Assembly (NCBI GenBank): GCA_030141605.1
Contig: JAQGDQ010001749.1
Location: 1 to 26,899 of the forward strand
DNA: 26,899 nucleotides
DNA from: Tubiluchus corallicola
Lineage: Eukaryota > Priapulida > Priapulimorpha > Priapulimorphida > Tubiluchidae
Direction: 5' to 3'
The position numbers and the translations under genes are program-made. The notes beneath the pieces were generated by a model. It was given only the letters and a program-made list of their open reading frames with translations, was not told the DNA's origin and made no database searches. The first letter of the stretch is position 1, and each line of letters opens with the position of its first letter. Positions 10,761 through 20,100 of the stretch are shown here, in pieces.

Positions 10761-11057
10761 AAAACATTCGAGCAGACGCATTGCATCTAAGATTCCTCCC
10801 ACCTTCATTCAAGCATCAAAGTCAAGGCCAAATGTAACCCTTTCCCCAGTAGTATTAAGATGGTTGGAATTTCAGAGGCTTGATGTTTTAGTAATCCTAA
10901 CACACAATGCAAAGCATTCAGATGGAAACACAGTTGTGCATACGGAAGTTTTCACCAATACTACATTTGAGCAGAAGATTATGAACACATTGTGCTGAAA
11001 TCATACAACAAGTTTCAGCATGCGGCAAGTACAATAACAATACAGATCATCTTCATT

Positions 11058-13144
11058 TTAGGTGCTTCCATTATGCAACGCAGCATCAGCACCACACGTA
11101 ATTTGATGACATGTTCCCCGATCTGCTGCCACATGACAAATATTCATGTCATTTAAGTCAAGTGGAGCATTTAATGAATCTTTCTTCAGAACATCTAAAT
11201 ATGTGATCAGTTGTCCTCCTCTTGGTTTCTTCCCAGGTATTAGTGCTTGATGTAATGTTGCAGTAAGAGGAGAATCCTGCGGTAATCTGATGACATGTCC
11301 AACCCAGCTGTCCTCCTCTTGGTTTACTCCCAGATATTAGTGCTTGATGTAACGCTGTAGAAGGTCCAGAATCCTGGGGTAATCTGATGACGTGTTCAAT
11401 CCAGCTGTCCTCCTCTTGGTTTCCTCCCAGGTGTTAGTGCTTGGTGTAATGTTGCAGTAAGTGGAGAATCCTGTGGTAATCTGATGACATGTCCACTCCA
11501 GATGTCCTCCTCTTGGTTTCCTCCCAGGTGTTAGTGCTTGGTGTAATGTTGCAGTAAGTGGAGAATCTTGTGGTAGTCTGATGACATGTCCACTCCAGAT
11601 GTCCTCCTCTTGGTTTCTTCCCAGGTATTAGTGCTTGATGTAATGCTGTAGTAAGGTGGAGAATCCTGTGGTAGTCTGGTGACATGTCCAATCCAGCTGT
11701 CCTCCTCTTGGTTTCCTCCCAGATATTAGTGCTTGATGTAATGCTGTAGAAAGTGGAGAATCCTGTGGTAATCTGATGACGGGTCCAATCCAGCTGTCCT
11801 CCTCTTGGTTTCCTCCCAGATATTAGTGCTTGATGTAATGCTGTAGTAAGTGGAGAATCATGTGGTAATCTGATGACATGTCCAATCCAGCTGTCCTCCT
11901 CTTGGTTTCCTCCCAGATATTAGTGCTTGATGTAATGCTGTAGAAAGTGGAGAATCTTATGGTAATCTGATGACATGTCCAATCCAGCTGTCCTCCTCTT
12001 GGTTTCCTCCCAGGTATTAGTGCTTGATGTAATGCTGTAGAAAGTGGAGAATCTTATGGTAATCTGATGACATGTCCAATCCAGCTGTCCTCCTCTTGGT
12101 TTCCTCCCAGGTATTAGTGCTTGATGTAATGCTGTAGTAAGTGGAGAATCCTGTGGTAATCTGATGACATGTCCAATCCAGCTGTCCTCCTCTTGGTTTC
12201 CTCCCAGATATTAGTGCTTGATGTAATGCTGTAGAAAGTGGAGAATCTTATGGTAATCTGATGACATGTCCAATCCAGCTGTCCTCCTCTTGGTTTCCTC
12301 CCAGGTATTAGTGCTTGATGTAATGCTGTAGAAAGTGGAGAATCTTATGGTAATCTGATGACATGTCCAATCCGGCTGTCCTCCTCTTGGTTTCCTCCCA
12401 GGTATTAGTGCTTGATGTAATGCTGTAGAAAGTGGAGAATCTTATGGTAATCTGATGACATGTCCAATCCAGCTGTCCTCCTCTTGGTTTCCTCCCAGAT
12501 ATTAGTGCTTGATGTAATGCTGTAGAAAGTGGAGAATCTTATGGTAATCTGATGACATGTCCAATCCAGCTGTCCTCCTCTTGGTTTCCTCCCAGGTATT
12601 AGTGCTTGATGTAATGCTGTAGAAAGTGGAGAATCTTATGGTAATCTGATGACATGTCCAATCCAGCTGTCCTCCTCTTGGTTTCCTCCCAGGTATTAGT
12701 GCTTGATGTAATGCTGTAGAAAGTGGAGAATCTTATGGTAATCTGATGACATGTCCAATCCAGCTGTCCTCCTCTTGGTTTCCTCCCCGGTATTAGTACT
12801 TGATGTAATGCTGTAGAAAGTGGAGAATCTTATGGTAATCTGATGACGTGGCCAATCCAGCTGTCCTCCTCTTGATTTCCTCCCAGATATTAGTGCTTGA
12901 TGTGATGCAGTAGTAAGTGGAGAATCCTGTGGTAATCTGATGACGTGTCCAACCCAGCTGTCCTCCTCTTGGTTTCCTCCCAGATATTAGTGCTTGATGT
13001 AATGCTGTAGTAAGGTGGAGAATCCTGTGGTAATCTGATGACATGTCCAATCCATCTAAGACGACCCTTCTGTATGATATCACTCCATCCCTTCTTCTTT
13101 GTTAAATCATATAAATCCTGATTTGAAATTTTCTTAATACACAA
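11058..13144 (-). pseudogene. LINE ORF2 C-terminal remnant, interrupted by a minisatellite
   Basis: The minus strand before the array encodes KKISNQDLYDLTKKKGWSD, then IIQKGRLRWIGHVIRLPQD. The R(L)RW(I/L)GH(V) block downstream of a L-Y-D-L-T-K segment is typical of the end of LINE reverse-transcriptase ORFs. After the array it continues PGKKPRGGQLITYLDVLKKD, then LNDMNICHVAADRGTCHQIT, to a TAA at 11058-11060, matching the usual G(K/R)RP.GRP...L..D and ...A.DR..WR.. end. Between the two, one 97-bp segment coding for GHVIRLP...ALIPG(R/K)KPRGGQ has been amplified. Clade (RTE, CR1 or Jockey) not determined. It is on the same strand as the host gene, in the intron between exons 8 and 9. Confidence 0.72.
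11205..13055. repeat. 97-bp minisatellite derived from LINE coding sequence, 19 copies
   Basis: Unit of 97 bp: 'ctgtcctcctcttggtttcc' + 'tcccaggtattagtgcttga' + 'tgtaatgctgtagaaagtgg' + 'agaatcttatggtaatctga' + 'tgacatgtccaatccag'. Central copies are almost identical (GTAGAAAGTGGAGAATCTTATGG); edge copies differ more. As 97 is not a multiple of three, the frame shifts by one base each copy and the LINE peptide is read in rotation. Confidence 0.93.
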
Positions 13145-13175
13145 TGTTTTATGATTACGATAGAGTAAGACAAAC

Positions 13176-13323
13176 CTTGCACTCGCAAATGTTAAGTGCT
13201 CTCATCACAGCTGATCTGTACTTCTCACTTGGCTCTTTAGACATCATCACGTCACTGAGTTGCTTCAATGTGGCCATCTCTGTTTCCGGAAGCGACAACC
13301 AAAATGGCTTCAGTTTCTCTGAC
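13176..13323 (-). CDS. PLCE1: Exon 8: CDC25/RasGEF domain, middle helices
   Basis: Acceptor CTACCTTAG, donor AAG/GTTTGT; phase 2 in, phase 0 out (148 nt, residues 402-451). It reads SEKLKPFWLSLPETEMAT, then LKQLSDVMMSKEPSEKYRS, then AVMRALNICECK. Human PLCE1 has the same layout (W....D...M.SLKDAM....S.EYRKVVTRAL....CK). The acceptor and the first 20 exonic bases are repeated 56 bp upstream in the intron (see 13304-13420). Confidence 0.9.
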
Positions 13324-13420
13324 CTAAGGTAGAATAAAATGACATTAACATGCAATTGAATGGCTTCAGCTTCTCTGACCTAAGGTAGAATAAAATGACA
13401 TTAACATGCAATCGAATGGC
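13304..13420. repeat. 56-bp tandem duplication spanning the exon 8 splice acceptor
   Basis: The segment starting 'atggcttcagtttctctgac' at 13304 is repeated at 13360 and begins a third time at 13416. It contains the acceptor CTACCTTAG and the first 20 bases of exon 8, so the intron carries a second intact acceptor 56 nt upstream in the gene's direction. Its use would shift the frame and meet a stop soon after the true acceptor. Confidence 0.9.
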
Positions 13421-14090
13421 TTCGAAGTTGTGTGAGCAGTGTCAAAAAATTGTTTTAAGTGTGCTCAGATGAATAGAAGTATGTGTTGCCGATCTTATTA
13501 GATAAAACACACCAAACTGAGGAGTAGAGTACTTCTGGTATTTCAGCAAATTTGTCGACAAGCATGCTTTTAAGCAGCAAAAACTTACACAAACAGATTT
13601 GAGGAGAAAATGAAATCAACCAATATAACAGATATTTTATATCAAACATTTAAGTTTTAACACAATAGGGCTTTCAACAAATGTCATGGCTGTTCTATGA
13701 ACTTGTGTACACGCTACTGTTCAAAATAATAGAGCTCTAAAATAATCTCGTGTTGAAGCTGAAGGTGATCGTATAAATACCCGATCTTCCGGAAAAAACA
13801 CGCTCGCGAGTAAAGAGGTAAAACTGACAGCCATGTTATTACTATCTTCTAAGTGAAAGAGTTAATCAAAAATGAAAAGGGAATGCACAGACTAGTAAAA
13901 ATGTGTCCCTGAAATACCTTGGCCTTTCTGTATAATTTGTAAATAAAAGGTGTCCAGCACTTTGTTACGTCATTGAAACTTCAGAATTTGATCCGTCATT
14001 GAAATTTCAGAGAATGACCTACTTCCTGAGAAAAAATGAATCCGCAGGATAATAGATAAATGACAAAAGCAAAGGTCGGTGCACACTTAC
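13421..14090. other. Rest of intron 7; nothing recognisable
   Basis: AT-rich, apart from a small imperfect repeat of 'cgtcattgaaacttcaga' near 13970-14010. Confidence 0.5.
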
Positions 14091-14236
14091 TTTAATCCTG
14101 CTAGTATCTCGACAGCACCATTAAAGTTGCCAATAGTCCAACACGTTGTCGCTACTCGAAGAATCAGAGACAAAACTACCTTCCTGTCTTCGTGTTTAGG
14201 CTGTGAAATGATGATATGCGTGATCCAGGAGCTCAC
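14091..14236 (-). CDS. PLCE1: Exon 7: CDC25/RasGEF domain, blocks 2-3
   Basis: Acceptor CATTGCAG, donor AA/GTAAGT; phase 0 in, phase 2 out (146 nt, residues 354-402). It reads VSSWITHIIISQPKHEDRK, then VVLSLILRVATTCWTIGN, then FNGAVEILAGLK. The R..V...I..A..C...GN(F/Y)N....I.AGL pattern is the RasGEF core block in the PLC-epsilon form: human PLCE1 has [21 protein letters not shown]. The Asn pair of the block (GNFN) is intact, so a working exchange-factor fold is plausible. Confidence 0.92.
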
Positions 14237-14677
14237 CTGCAATGTAGGAGAACGTGCAGCAGTTTCCGGATGCAATAATCATTTGTATCTTACGTATTTT
14301 ATCCCAAATGTAAAGTCGTCTGAATTTGAAGCTGTTGTGAAATTATTACCATAAGAAACAGCTGTCGTGAAGTTTGGGCTTCACGATTCACCCGCAGTAA
14401 AGAAGCCATTGTGAATTAATTTACATATAGCTGTAGGAACTGGTTCGAGAAGTTAGCCTAGTTAAAATAGTGGGAGTTGTTGAGTTGATATGAAACAGAA
14501 AACATGTATATTGCGCTTTCGAAAAAGGAATAAATTTAGCATTATGGCAGAAGGAAAAGTTCTCATTTTTGTTTTACTGTTGTTGCAAAAGTCACCACGA
14601 CAACAGCTTCTGTTACAGAAAAACATCAAAAATTGAAAAAAAATAAAAATTCAGAAATCACCTAATAAAACAAAATA
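14237..14677. other. Right end of exon 7 to MITE; nothing recognisable
   Basis: AT-rich intron DNA with a small repeated 'gctgttgtgaa/gctgtcgtgaa' near 14330-14370. Confidence 0.5.
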
Positions 14678-15151
14678 CAGTCAACCTGGGTATAAGGTAC
14701 TCGCTTATAAGAGACACTCGCTTATAAGGGAACACCAACACTGGTCCCGATTTTTCGTAAGTTTTCCTATAAAAATCTTCATATATAAGGTACTCGGATA
14801 TAAGGGACTTTCGGTTATAAGGGACGATATCTTCAGGTCCCACGTAATAGCAACCCAGGTAAATTACCTCGCACATAAGGGACCCTATGATTAAAGCGAA
14901 ATTGATCGATTTTTAACTTCAATTTTTCGCAAACTCGGCCTTCGAACAGCTCGGTTTCTGCGGCCACATACATCTCACATCACTGAAGGAGCTTCCTACA
15001 TACCGTTTGCACTGAATGTGTAGCAATAATCCATAAAAATACGGGTAAAAGTACAGGTCTAGGTCTGACTCAGCTTTGGCTATAAGGGACATCAGATATA
15101 AGAGACGGTTTTTTCCGGTCCGGAGGTGTCCCTTATATCCGAGGTTGACTG
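14678..15151. mobile_element. pogo/Tigger-like MITE (474 bp) with TA flanks
   Basis: The left end is CAGTCAACCTGGGTATAAGG and the right end, read inverted, CAGTCAACCTCGGATATAAGG; TA on both sides (14676-14677 and 15152-15153). The inside repeats 'cttataagggac' motifs in both orientations. CAG ends with TA targets and this TIR type are usual for pogo/Tc1 derivatives. No transposase frame. Confidence 0.75.
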
Positions 15152-15557
15152 TAGTAGATTCTATTAGCAAGATAAATTCATTTTATTCTATTCATAATCT
15201 TTTACGTCTTGGTAAAGTACAAGACTGATTCAATGTGCATGCTGAGCTTATTGGCTGCACCAACAGAAGAAATTTTTTAGCCAAAGATATGCTGGCAGAT
15301 ATCTTTGACATTCCATAAACATTTACTACCTTTTTTAGCACTGCAAAGTAAATACAGTCAGATACATGCTGACATTTGAAAAATCCCAATTCCAAAACTA
15401 AGGATTTTTTCTAAGAAGAGATTTTTAAGCTCGTGCCAAATCACCACTATTTATAATTATACCAAAAATAGTTGTCTCAACTTAGAAGATAGTAAGAAAA
15501 ATTTGGTATCTAAAATGTAAGAAGCTCCTCTAGTTTATTGTCTAACATTCTACGTAC
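15152..15557. other. Left part of intron 6; nothing recognisable
   Basis: AT-rich, with no repeats or open frame fitting the required phase. Confidence 0.5.
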
Positions 15558-15811
15558 CTCGCTAAATCGTTTTAAAAGGTCCTGAACAGTAAAACTGTCC
15601 TTTGGCGTCTTCAACTGCGACAAGTCGCATGTCACGTGGCGCACATAGCACATGGGCGGAACTTTCTGGAATAAGTCGTACTCGACCTCCGTCAGCAGCA
15701 GTGCCACCTCCTCCGGAAAGGGAAGTAGCTTCTGTAGTTTCTCTAACTCTTTCGAGTAAACGGTACCTTGTTCACAAACGGGCTTGATTGAAAGTTGCCT
15801 CTTCGTGATTT
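15558..15811 (-). CDS. PLCE1: Exon 6: PLC-epsilon CDC25/RasGEF domain, first part
   Basis: Acceptor TTTTTCTAG, donor GAG/GTACGT; phase 1 in, phase 0 out (254 nt, residues 269-353). It reads ITKRQLSIKPVCEQG, then ELEKLQKLLPFPEEVALLLT, then KVPPMCYVRHVTCDLSQ, and ends LLKRFSE. FPEEVA and the following region match human PLCE1 as I know it (FPEEVASIL...YLCFLTRDL); CYVRHVTCDLSQ is the first conserved block of CDC25 domains, and RFSEV across the junction starts the second (human RFNEVSSWV). This is the first exon with clear PLCE1 identity. It has the right phase to accept either exon 5 or the candidate first exon at 18331-18400. Confidence 0.9.
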
Positions 15812-16052
15812 CTAGAAAAATGACAATTAATAAATAGAACGAAAAATTCCCGTCTTGTGAAGCCAATTTAACTGCCTAGGAAATGTCTGCTTAATTTTGG
15901 ACTTTTCCTTTTCCATCACATCTTATCCTATCCTATTAAACACAATAAGTATTTGCTTGTTTGCTATCAAATCTGTTTTCTACGAGCAATTTGTAAACTT
16001 GTAAAGTTGTACTCGAAGCTGTGGATATTACATTGATAATCACAACTATTAA

Positions 16053-16450
16053 AAGAAAACCGGATGATTGTGTAAACATTAGTTCAGAACATTTATCACA
16101 TTCACGTGGCCGACAAATAGAAGGTGGTACCGTGATAACCATGATCATGAACTGCAGTGTTAGTTTCTGACGTCATATGATGTAAAGCCTATTTTCGTGA
16201 CATCACGTGTTTAAACAGTACATTAACGCTGATGCAAATGTGCTTGATGTGCAAGGGAAGATGCCTACCATTGCACAAACTGTGGTTAGTTTCTGACGTA
16301 AGCAATAGCTGTGTTCGGTTGCCGTTAGTTAATCTTCTAAGCTAATTATTCAAATATAAAGAACAATTGTTAACTTTTATAGGCAAGAGAATGTATATTT
16401 TATACAGTAAATTAAAATAAGATTGAGTCTAGACAATCGTACAAAAATTA
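16053..16450. mobile_element. MITE, copy 2, inverted relative to 8268-8815
   Basis: It starts TAA + AAGAAAACCGGATGATTG and continues with the reverse complement of copy 1, including 'gtttctgacgtaagcaatag' and 'caattgttaacttttatagg'. Its far end is degenerate (ACAATCGTAC instead of the TIR). About 150 bp near the start of copy 1's right half are missing here. Confidence 0.65.
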
Positions 16451-16588
16451 TAGTGTATAAATTATTCTGTAAACAAAAAGAAAGGAACTGTAGAAATCAA
16501 CTAGTTCAGACATTTTAAAATACGCTAGTCATTCTGATCAATGAACCTAGCAAAGAATACTCTATTTTTTTGGCAAATAACAACGTAA

Positions 16589-16594
16589 TTTATT
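16589..16594 (-). terminator. Possible poly(A) signal after FERM exon 5
   Basis: AATAAA on the minus strand, 30 nt beyond a TAG reached in frame if the exon 5 donor is not used. It could end a FERM-only transcript. The hexamer is common by chance in AT-rich DNA. Confidence 0.2.
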
Positions 16595-16661
16595 TACATA
16601 TTTCAAATAAATACAAATAAACGCTAAGACGTTGCAAATAATGGAGGTGACAAGAACGTAC

Positions 16662-16819
16662 CCTGTATAACATTTTCCGTGGTGCCGATGATATTGTCGT
16701 CCAAGAATCGACCATCATTGTCCTGCATGATCTCCCACAACACTAGACTGATTTCTTTTAGCGAAAGAATTGAAGGCATGACAAACGACCATTTTGTGCC
16801 GCGAAACTCCAACACTAAG
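16662..16819 (-). CDS. Exon 5: FERM F3 lobe, end
   Basis: Acceptor AACTTTCAG, donor CAGG/GTACGT; phase 2 in, phase 1 out (158 nt, residues 216-269). It reads LVLEFRGTKWSFVMPSILSL, then KEISLVLWEIMQDNDG, then RFLDDNIIGTTENVIQ. The first part gives the two remaining F3 strands and the second the closing helix (ISLVLWEIMQ), where talin has IAQLIAGYIDIIL. The donor phase matches the first PLCE1-like exon. If the donor is not used, the frame continues 12 codons to a TAG at 16624, with AATAAA on this strand at 16589-16594, so the exon could also end a short FERM-only transcript. Confidence 0.8.
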
Positions 16820-16825
16820 CTGAAA

Positions 16826-17227
16826 GTTTGTGAATAATGATAATATTTTTATTACTTCCCACCCGTATACACATCTGCAAGGCGCACCTCCATATAGTCT
16901 AAACAAGTGTTGCCTCCTCCACAAATTCTTAGCGAATGTGTTAAAACATTTATCATTTCTCTGTACTGACTATCAGTTTACATCGTAATTATGAAAATTT
17001 AATACTACTAACGCCCACTGTAACTCACACTAACCATTAGCAAAATATTGTAATTTTTCTCGTAACTAATTCTAGTGGCCTAGCATAAGCTAGCTTCTTA
17101 GGTCTCTAGCGCAGAATTCATGAATTGTATCATAATTTTGTATTAACAAAAACTGATTATCGATGCACATGTAATGCATATGTATATGTTTATTGTGAAA
17201 TAAATCTATTGAATTGAATTGAATTGA
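16826..17227 (+). mobile_element. Non-LTR retrotransposon 3' end with TTGAA tail
   Basis: The sequence runs into '...attgtgaaataaatctattg' followed by repeated AATTG, a classic 3' tail (poly(A)-like signal then short tandem repeat) of a truncated LINE or its SINE. The upstream start is near the polypyrimidine region of exon 5's acceptor, but the exact point is uncertain. No frame remains. Confidence 0.5.
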
Positions 17228-17353
17228 CAGAAAAAAAGAAAGACTGATAGAATGGAAACTTCAAAACTACTGTACACTAATTGCAATGTCATGTAAAGGC
17301 ATTTTAAACAAAAGCAAAACAGGTCATAAGTGCTTACAAAAAAGATTACAAAT

Positions 17354-17683
17354 CAGGGGCTAGCCAGCTTCCGAAGTTGGGGGGGGGGGGGGGTTAGCAA
17401 GCGATTACATAAAGCAATTACACGTTTGTCTATGCAGCAACAGACAGTATCAGAGTGTGACAAGAATATATTATAATAATTAAATTTCGGACAATCTGAT
17501 CCCTTGTTTAATCAGTCTACCTTGACAAATGAGTTGCATAAATGCACGCTCGTTTAAAAACACGGTAGGCAGGTTGGTCAAATAAAGTAATAAGGCAGAT
17601 TGTTGAAAATGAGCCAATTTTGAAAAATGTGATCAGGGGGAACACCCCCCTCCCAGCCTGCTCCCCTATTAGCTACGCCACTG
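17354..17683. mobile_element. hAT-like non-autonomous element (330 bp)
   Basis: The left end CAGGGGCTAGCCAG and the right end read inverted, CAGTGGCGTAGCTAA, are similar. Flanking 8-mers TTACAAAT (17346-17353) and TTCCAAAC (17684-17691) agree at six of eight positions, as expected for hAT. It contains a G run (17379-17393) and a C-rich stretch near the other end. Confidence 0.5.
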
Positions 17684-17938
17684 TTCCAAACCTATAATTA
17701 TGCATAACAATGGTGTTTGTTTGGAATATGATAAGCCTGATATGATTCTTCTCAAAAGTTGTTTATCTAATTACCTCTTTCAGGTTATTCAAACACAGTG
17801 AGTTTCCAAAAGGGCAAGTTTCAATGCAAGTTGCTAATCGCACAAATTGATAAAAACAAATTAGCAATCTGAATGCTGCTGATCCGTTATACAGAAGTGC
17901 TACGTGGCATATAATCTAATGGAATAGATGAAGACTGA

Positions 17939-18159
17939 CAATGAAGCCACACCACCAGACTGACAAAGAAGCCACATCACCAGACTGACAATGAAGCCAC
18001 ATCACCAGACTGACAATGAAGCCACACCACCAGACTGACAAAGAAGCCACACCACCAGACTGACAAAGAAGCCACATCACCAGACTGACAATGAAGCCAC
18101 ATCACCAGACTGACAATGAAGCCACACCACCAGACTGACAATGAAGCCACACCACCATG
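17939..18159. repeat. 25-bp minisatellite, about nine copies
   Basis: Unit 'aatgaagccacaccaccag' + 'actgac', with AAGAAG/ATGAAG and ACACC/ACATC variants in mixed order. Confidence 0.93.
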
Positions 18160-18330
18160 TTTCAAGTGAATCCAAGAGGTGGAGACACTTAGAAGAAACT
18201 AATAAACGACAATAATGATCACAAGTACAAGTACTTAAAGCAAAACCGTACCCAATCCTAAACTGTAAGTGAAAATAACCCATTCTTTAAAATACTGAAA
18301 GAAGACATCGTTTTTTTAAGAATGACTTAC

Positions 18331-18400
18331 GCAAAAGAATTATTACCACACAAACGTAATTTCGTGTTCCCGCGGGTGGTTCTTCGCTGTTACAAGCCAT
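18331..18400 (-). CDS. Candidate alternative first exon (PLC-epsilon-only start)
   Basis: On the minus strand an ATG at 18400-18398 in context AACAAATGG (A at -3, G at +4) is preceded in frame by TAA, and the frame runs 23 codons plus one base to a perfect donor GTAAGT. It encodes MACNSEEPPAGTRNYV, then CVVIILL. The phase-1 donor cannot join exon 5 (phase 2) but fits exon 6 (phase 1), giving CVVIILLQ-ITKRQLS. It lies between FERM exons 4 and 5, so its use would make a PLC-epsilon lacking the FERM module. The sequence before it is richer in CpG than its surroundings. There is no homology support; RNA evidence is needed to accept it. Confidence 0.4.
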
Positions 18401-18540
18401 TTGTTAGTTAGATGGGCACTAGCGCCCACATTTCGGAAACGCGCTGCACAAAAACCGGGTGCGGTACCTCCTAGTTCACAGCTATTCAATCATGACGTAC
18501 TACATACGTTTAAGAGCTAATGCATGAGCACAGCGGTAAA
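18401..18540 (-). promoter_or_regulatory. Possible internal promoter before the candidate first exon
   Basis: This stretch, read on the minus strand towards 18400, has many CpG dinucleotides in an otherwise CpG-poor intron and a CRE-like TACGTCA at about 18493-18499. No TATA box is evident. The call rests only on composition and on position before a plausible start codon. Confidence 0.25.
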
Positions 18541-18867
18541 TTAAAAAATTTCTATTTTTACCTTAAAATTTGCCGAAGTTTTGTATATTGCACTGAATGT
18601 TGTACAGTAGGCACTGTACTTCAATTTTCGCTTTCACAAACACGTGCAACATGTTCATGGAATGTCTGTGCTGTTGAAAATTGTGTTCGTTTGTGACATA
18701 ATCACTAGCTGAATAAGTTCTTAATCTATTATTTAGTTATCAGAAATGCTTCGGCATTAGTATGTGTTAAAATGTATACATTTTGCTGTACTTCAAAACG
18801 GGGTAGACCGTGTGAAAAATCGTCCTGTTTTGCTTTAATGATAGTGCATTTTAGTTACTATAGTTAC
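18541..18867. other. Intron 4, right part; nothing recognisable
   Basis: AT-rich intron sequence upstream of the candidate internal promoter. No exon with fitting phase is visible. Confidence 0.4.
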
Positions 18868-18998
18868 CCGTCATGTGATCGTCCGCCTCCCGTCCTCCAT
18901 TGCTGCAGATCGGCGGTCGCATGTGATTTAGATAAAGCCCTAGTCTTATTGTCTAATAGCACAATCTTCTGTGGGCCAATACCCAACAATCTAGATAC
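18868..18998 (-). CDS. Exon 4: FERM F3 lobe, first strands
   Basis: Acceptor ATTTTTCTAG, donor GG/GTAACT; phase 0 in, phase 2 out (131 nt, residues 173-216). It reads VSRLLGIGPQKIVLLDNKT, then RALSKSHATADLQQWRTGG, then GRSHDG across the junction. This is the classic F3 start: RLLGI, a strand with V.L.D.KT, and a conserved W (QQW) where talin has IKRW. I found it by asking which exon could bridge phase 0 to phase 2 between exons 3 and 5; it fills exactly the missing ~43 residues of F3, which strongly supports one continuous FERM domain. Confidence 0.82.
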
Positions 18999-19409
18999 CT
19001 AGAAAAATGATTTTTGTGTCCCAGTTACTGCAAACTTACGTATATGTGAATCAGAACAAGAAAAAAGTGACACAAAGAAGAACAAAGGAAAACAAAGAAG
19101 AAAACGCAAACCTGAAAACGATTAATGACGAGCAATTTGTTAAACCAGATCTCATGCTTTCAAATGTTTTTTGTGCTAATATACGGTTAATTGATATAAA
19201 CATTTATAATTTGTATGTTTTTATGGATTTTCTTAGTTTTGTTTCACGCTTTAACTTAAAAAAATAATAAATAACTCTTAAATAATGTCTATCTCTAGAT
19301 TAATCTTCATGAATGACACTGCTCAAGTTTATAATTTACTGAAGAATTCATGACTTTTTAAACAAATTTTACACATTAATGAATAGTTTTTAAATTGAGA
19401 GGCTTTTTA

Positions 19410-19617
19410 GGAACATGATAGTAATAATAATAGTAATGATAATGATAATAATAATGATAATGATGATGATAATGATGACGACGACAACGACGATGATAAT
19501 AATAATAGTAATGATAATGATAATGATAATGATGATGATGACGATGACAACGACGATGATAATAATAATAGTACTGATAATGATGATGATGATGATAATG
19601 ATAATAATAATAGTAAA

Positions 19618-19692
<75 letters not shown>

Positions 19693-19946
19693 CAGTTTTC
19701 CACAAACTACTGTTCACTAGCTTTATAAAAATCTTATTGACTTAGAATTTAACTTACATGACCCAGTTGAAAAGTTGGCTTTTCATTATCATATTAATCA
19801 TATTAATCATTATCATATTAATAATAATGATAATGATGATGATAATGATGACGACGACAACGACGATGATAACAATAATAGTACTGATAATGATGATGAT
19901 GATGATGATAATGATGATGATGATGATGACGATGATGATGATGATG

Positions 19947-20011
<65 letters not shown>

Positions 20012-20100
20012 CAGTTTTCCACAAACTACTGTTCACTAGCTTTATAAAAATCTTATTGACTTGGAATTTAACTTACATGACCCAGTTGAAAAGTTGGCTT
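19410..20100. repeat. Duplicated ATN trinucleotide microsatellites
   Basis: Two blocks of AAT/GAT/GAC repeats (19415-19690 and 19796-20009), each followed by the same ~95-bp sequence starting ATCAGTTTTCCACAAACTAC. The copies are 319 bp apart, so the microsatellite and its flank were duplicated together and then evolved separately (long AAT run in the second). Confidence 0.93.

Noticed and set aside
17776-17840. Minus-strand exon-like stretch (TCIETCPFGNSLCLNNLKE) before GTAATT
   Set aside because: Needs phase 1 in and phase 0 out, which fits neither exon 4 nor exon 5; no domain match.
19376-20047. Open frames with poly-Ile/Met, poly-Asn/Asp and poly-Tyr/His
   Set aside because: Low-complexity translations of ATN microsatellites.
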